A stretch of 64,000 nucleotides of DNA from Chamaea fasciata (lineage: Eukaryota; Chordata; Aves; Passeriformes; Sylviidae): assembly GCA_029207755.1 (NCBI GenBank), contig JARCOQ010000076.1:1-64000 (forward strand), read 5' to 3'. Below are positions 59,849 to 64,000 of the stretch, one piece after another; within the stretch, counting starts at the first letter, position 1, and every line of letters starts with the position of its first letter. The notes under the pieces were generated by a model that had not been told where the DNA came from, ran no database searches, and worked only from the letters and a program-made list of their open reading frames with translations. The position numbers and the translations under genes are program-made.

Positions 59849-62800
59849 CTACAATCTACTACAATGCTGGTGATGGAAGAAAAAGTTTTTAAGTGACTGG
59901 TCCATTCCTGTCAACTCCTTCCACCTCTTAAAGGTAAGGATGAGTGGCACCAGGCTGGATGTAGGCTTGGCCGATGTTACAAATGGATGCTGCACAAAGG
60001 AAAACAAAAAAGCCAAGAATGAACCATTACTTTCCAAGCTAAGAGCCCCAAAGGCAGGGTAATCTTTTTTTCAATGAAAAGGGGATTGAGTCAGAGTAGG
60101 TCTAAGGAGCAACAGTGGGACAACAGTGGCACAGCTTACTGCAAGAGCTGCTAAATGCCCCAGGCCTGGAAATATTTCAGGTCTGAGCATCCTGATCTCT
60201 TGAAAGACGCCCCTGCTCATTGCAGGGCACTTGGACCAGATGACCCTTACAGGTCCCTGCCAGCCCAGCCCAGTCTAGGATTCCTGGCTGTTCTCATTTG
60301 AACAGCACCAAGAGTGGAGGCGAGGAGGACGAGGCTCATCTGATGCCTGGCACTTCAGTGCAGGAGGAGCCCGTCCCTGGGACACTGTTTCCCCCGCAGC
60401 CCCTTGGCATTTTACCTGCAGCAGCTCCTTGGCAGACCAGCGCCGCTCCTCGTCTCTCTGCAGGCAGCAGCTCAGGAAGTCACGCAGCAAAGGGGAGAGA
60501 AGCTTGGGCTGCTGCAGCTTTGGGATCCCTTTGGTGGCTATCAGGAATCGAGCCTGGAGAAAAAGGAAAGACGAGTCTCTCAGCTGCTTCTTTCACATCT
60601 GGAACTGCTCTCCCAGATCCCATTGTTTCAGCTGCACTCTGCAGTGGCAGTTTCTGCCGTGGCACAGAGGAAGAGATGACTTTCCTGGACCAACAAAAAA
60701 CCCAAAGCCTGATGCAGTCACAGCTTTTCCAGCATCCAGCAGATCTTGCCCTGGCAGCTGATTTCATTGACTGACCTCCTTAGTGGAAACTACATCAGCA
60801 AAAGCACCTTTGCTTCTCTGAGGATTCACCTGACCAGCTTGACAGGCTAGTTGGAAGAGGGACTTTGCTCTACTAACTCACTCTAGTATTTCCAAGGAGT
60901 ATGACATGAAAAGCATCTCTGCAGCACTTGTTGGTCCCTTAAGCACAGCTGCTATAAAAGTCATCAAGCTTTTTCCTTGGTTCTTGAAAACAATGGTAAT
61001 TAAAAGTAAAGAAAGGAAATCTCTCAGTTAAGGCAAGTTTCCCTGTGAGAAGAATGGGGGTACACTTCTCTCCAAACCACTGCTTTAGAAACTTTGTTGG
61101 GTTTGGGTTACTTTCCTTCATTTCAGGAAAGATAACAGCAGCTCTAAGATGCTTGTTTCCTGTTAGTAGGGCCATCTACACGGCCAAAACAGCTGGAAGG
61201 ACTTCTAAGCCAAAGCCCAGTGTTGCCTGAGAAGGGAGATTGTCTGCCTGGGCTAAGGCTTGAGTTCCCCCATGGATGCAACCAAAACCCCAGCAGATGC
61301 TGATGTGCTGCAGGGACATTTTCAGAAAGGGACCGTGGTGGAAGTAGTTCCAGCAGATGGCAATGGCATTTTGTCCAATGGCACACAGAACGTGGGATGG
61401 GGGAGAAAGACAGCGGGAACAGAGAGTATTTACACCTTACCGAGAGAGGACCTTTATTCCCGTAAGGAGGTTCTCCTTCCACCATTTCAATGCCCACAAT
61501 TCCAAAAGACCAGATGTCTGCTTTGGGGCCATAGGACTCAGCTTTTGCAATTTCAGGCGCCATCCACCAAGCAGTCCCGGTCACCGAACTCCGTCTACTC
61601 TGCTCAGGGGTGAGTTGAGCAGAGAGGCCAAAATCAGCTGGGGAGAAAGCAAAAGACCGTTTTTATTTGAATCCTGTGCAATTAGGAAAGCAAGGAAAAG
61701 AATTGCCCAGTTGAAGTTGGAGAATGTGCTGCTGAATCTCCTGGACAACTGTCCCTGCTCTGTTTCCTCAGGACTTTAGCCAAGGAAATATGGCATTGGC
61801 TGCTTCAAAAATCCCCACATTTTTTACACGGCCTCCAGCAGTGTCTTTTGTTCCCCTGAAGCTTTAGACTTGTAGCCCCCTCCCTCTGGAAGGGACACGC
61901 ACAGAGCAATGCCACTGTGGACGGCTCGATCCTTGCCATAGGTCTGTGCACGTTGCCACCGCGTGGTCAGCTCACAACAGGCTCCCTGCACTGCCACCAG
62001 CACCGTTTTGGGGGGGCTGGCTCTCACTCAAAAGCAGCCCCACAGCCCACATATCCCTGGAATGCTGCACCTGACCAAGAAAATACTGACCCAGCTTGAC
62101 AGAGCCATCCATTTTGAGGAGGATGTTGAGGCTCTTCACATCTCGGTGTATCACGTGGTTGGAATGGAGAAAATGCAGTCCTTGCAGGCACTGAGAGAGA
62201 AACCAGAAACAGGAGGGCAAAAATCAGTGATGTGATTTCATCACACAAGAAAGGAAAGAGCTCTCCAAGATTCCCTCTGCAGGGGAATGGGGAGTAATGG
62301 CAGAAGACAGTGCCATTGAGGGCAAGAGCACGCTGCTACAACACAGGCAGGGCAGCACCTTTCTAAAGAAAGGCATATCAGCTTGCCAAAGAGCAACAGC
62401 AACTGCTGGTGTAGACTCTGCCCTGCAAACCAGCCAGGATGACTGCTGCTGCACTGGATGTGCTCAGAAGTACAGAGCATTCTGGCTGCACTGCTAACCT
62501 TTCCAGCTGAGGACTCAGAGAAATGAGTCTCTCTTCTTTGCTGCTCCTTTCAAACAGTGCCACCCCCACCTTTGCTTTTACAGGCAAGGAATGCAGCGCA
62601 GACAGGCCAAAGTTTAGAGAGGCAAGATGGAGAAGAGCAAATACAAGAGCCAGAGTGAAAGTGCAACAGCAGGAGAGAAGAGGACAAGAACAGAGTCCAG
62701 TGAGTGCAGGGGCACTGGCAGGCAGTTCACTTGAGATGCTCTTGCTTGCCCAGAGCATATCAGCCACACAGAAACAAAGCCTGGCTCACGGAATCGCTCC

Positions 62801-64000
62801 TGTCCTGAGCCCCTTTCCCAGACAATCCTGCCCAAGCCCTGGGACGCACAGATGGGATCCCTCACCTCTCGACTGATGGTTGCAACGTGGTGTTCACATA
62901 TGCGAACCTCAGCGATGACATCATCCAGAGAGCCTCCATCCATGTACTCCATCACCAGCCAGAGTTCGTCGAGCACAAGGTAGCTGAAAGAAGGGAACAA
63001 GGCCATGCAGATGAACATGCATACATTGGTTTCTTTGCTTGATTCTTGTTTCCGGGTCCCTTTGTGACAAGGACAGAATTCAAGGAATAGACATGCCCTC
63101 CAGGCTGTGCATTGTTTGCAGTCTGTGCAGTCTCAAGGAGAACAGCACATCTGTGAGAAAGGAGATATTTTAGATGGCCAGCAAGCCAAAAGTACAGTTT
63201 AGTATCAGCCAAGATGAAAAACCTGTCCCGCATGGTATTTCTGGAAAGGAGCACCTAGTGTTCCTGGCATGGCCAGCCCTGGAAAAGAGGGGCAACAATC
63301 CAAGGGAAATCCTCTCTAGCATGCTTCATCAGCGTTGAAGAAACTTGAAAAAATCAATCCTGAGACAACATGGAGGCAGTGAGCTTACAAGGTATTGACT
63401 TAGTATGGGAAGGTTGATTCAGGTTTTTGGCCAATGTTCCAACTCAGTGTTTGAAAGCCAGGGAAGACACATGCAGGCAAAATACACTCTCTTCCCATCC
63501 ATTGGAGATGAGTAGAGAAATAATAATTAACTGATTATTAACAGCTCTATTTTCTGCCAGTGTCCAAAGTGGGGTTTTAACCTCGCATGCTTTTACTATG
63601 TAAACAAACCTTCATGGGAAGAGACCATGACCACTCACCTGTCTAAATAATCCACAACGTGGGGACTCTTATTCTTCTTCATGACCATGATTTCATTAAG
63701 CGCTTGTTGATTCTTGTTCAGTCCTTGAAGATTGATTTTCTTGATGGCCACCTAGAATGACACAGAAAATCAGTAACTTTAGAAGCTGGTGGAATGAGAC
63801 CACAACACACATGGAGCGAGTGATTTTGCAATGACACAGGTGAGCTCTGCCAAAGTGCCTTGCGATTAGACAAAGGAGTAATTAGGAACTGACATTCCTA
63901 CAGCTCATTTCTCTGCTCCTTTGGGGGCCAGTTCCAGGACACGTGGCCACTGACCACATTTTGCCTTGTCCACTTGTTAAAAATGGTGTGTCAACTCTCA
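59849..64000 (-). CDS. Membrane-anchored coiled-coil PAK-like kinase, copy 4 (last six exons, 5' part outside window)
   Basis: Exons inside the window: 63639-63751 (VAIKK), 62866-62983 (hinge, VMEYMDGG), 62091-62190 (HRDVKSLN), 61441-61637 (DFG to PPYGNK), 60416-60553, 59849-59989 with the stop. The glycine-loop exon and everything upstream lie beyond the right edge. Differences: Thr to Met in LLKTDGS, and Leu-Asn-Lys where copy 1 has Leu-Asn-Arg and copies 2 and 3 have Pro-Asn-Arg. No lesion is visible in the part seen. The short 3' UTR and AATAAA are conserved at 59792-59797. Confidence 0.8.

Larger units (their letters stand above)
55681..64000. repeat. Tandem unit 4, left 8.3 kb only
   Basis: Fourth copy, cut by the window end inside the kinase intron that follows the VAIK exon. 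It shares some variants with unit 1 (for example the purine/pyrimidine pattern at 61645-61670, matching 7465-7485) and others with units 2 and 3. Confidence 0.93.

Noticed and set aside
1497..64000. Tandem units as an assembly duplication artefact
   Set aside because: Units differ by many scattered substitutions, small indels and poly-T lengths, which a copied block would not show. Exact unit number still depends on the assembly.
1..64000. CRISPR arrays, operons, tRNA or rRNA genes
   Set aside because: None seen. The direct repeats are minisatellites or large tandem units, and the genes have spliceosomal introns.

Overview
The window looks like nuclear DNA of a passerine bird (songbird). The pointers are a CR1-like LINE 3' end at the left edge, a class II endogenous retrovirus (ERV) remnant, a fragment of an avian gamma-c/OR14-type olfactory receptor gene, and a multi-exon gene related to p21-activated kinase (PAK) with ordinary GT-AG introns. 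PAK3-like expansions have been reported in songbird genomes (recalled knowledge, not checked here). No prokaryotic feature is present.

Layout. Bases 1-1496 are flanking sequence: a CR1-like 3' end, a minisatellite and unassigned DNA. From about 1497 to the window end the sequence is a head-to-tail tandem array with a period of about 18.06 kb: unit 1 (1497-19561), unit 2 (19562-37620), unit 3 (37621-55680) and the first 8.3 kb of unit 4 (55681-64000). The units are nearly identical but differ by scattered substitutions and small indels, so they are not a copied assembly block.

Each unit, left to right, holds: a short unassigned minus-strand ORF; about 0.87 kb of degenerate GA-rich ~23-bp repeats; unassigned DNA; a GC-rich segment with overlapping open frames on both strands; the PAK-like kinase gene on the minus strand (15 exons over about 10.8 kb); a short promoter-like gap of about 235 bp; a plus-strand ERV 3' part (RNase H tail, broken integrase, env C-terminus, LTR); a minus-strand olfactory receptor fragment ending at the LTR; three tandem YY1-type motifs; and a poly-T tract.

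The main result is the kinase gene. Joining exons by splice sites and phase gives one uninterrupted frame of about 600 codons in units 1, 2 and 3. The last ~300 residues are a PAK/STE-type kinase domain with all core catalytic motifs. The first ~290 are not a PAK regulatory region: I see no CRIB/p21-binding motif, but a hydrophobic N-terminal segment, an acidic Pro-rich stretch and charged coiled-coil exons. The predicted product is a membrane-anchored coiled-coil PAK-like kinase that has lost GTPase control. Unit 4 contains only its last six exons before the window ends.

The ERV lies head-to-head with the kinase gene just upstream of its start codon and is amplified with it. ERV and olfactory receptor parts are decayed. 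Variant sharing between units is mosaic (units 1 and 4 against 2 and 3 at some sites, other groupings elsewhere), as expected from unequal crossing-over or gene conversion.
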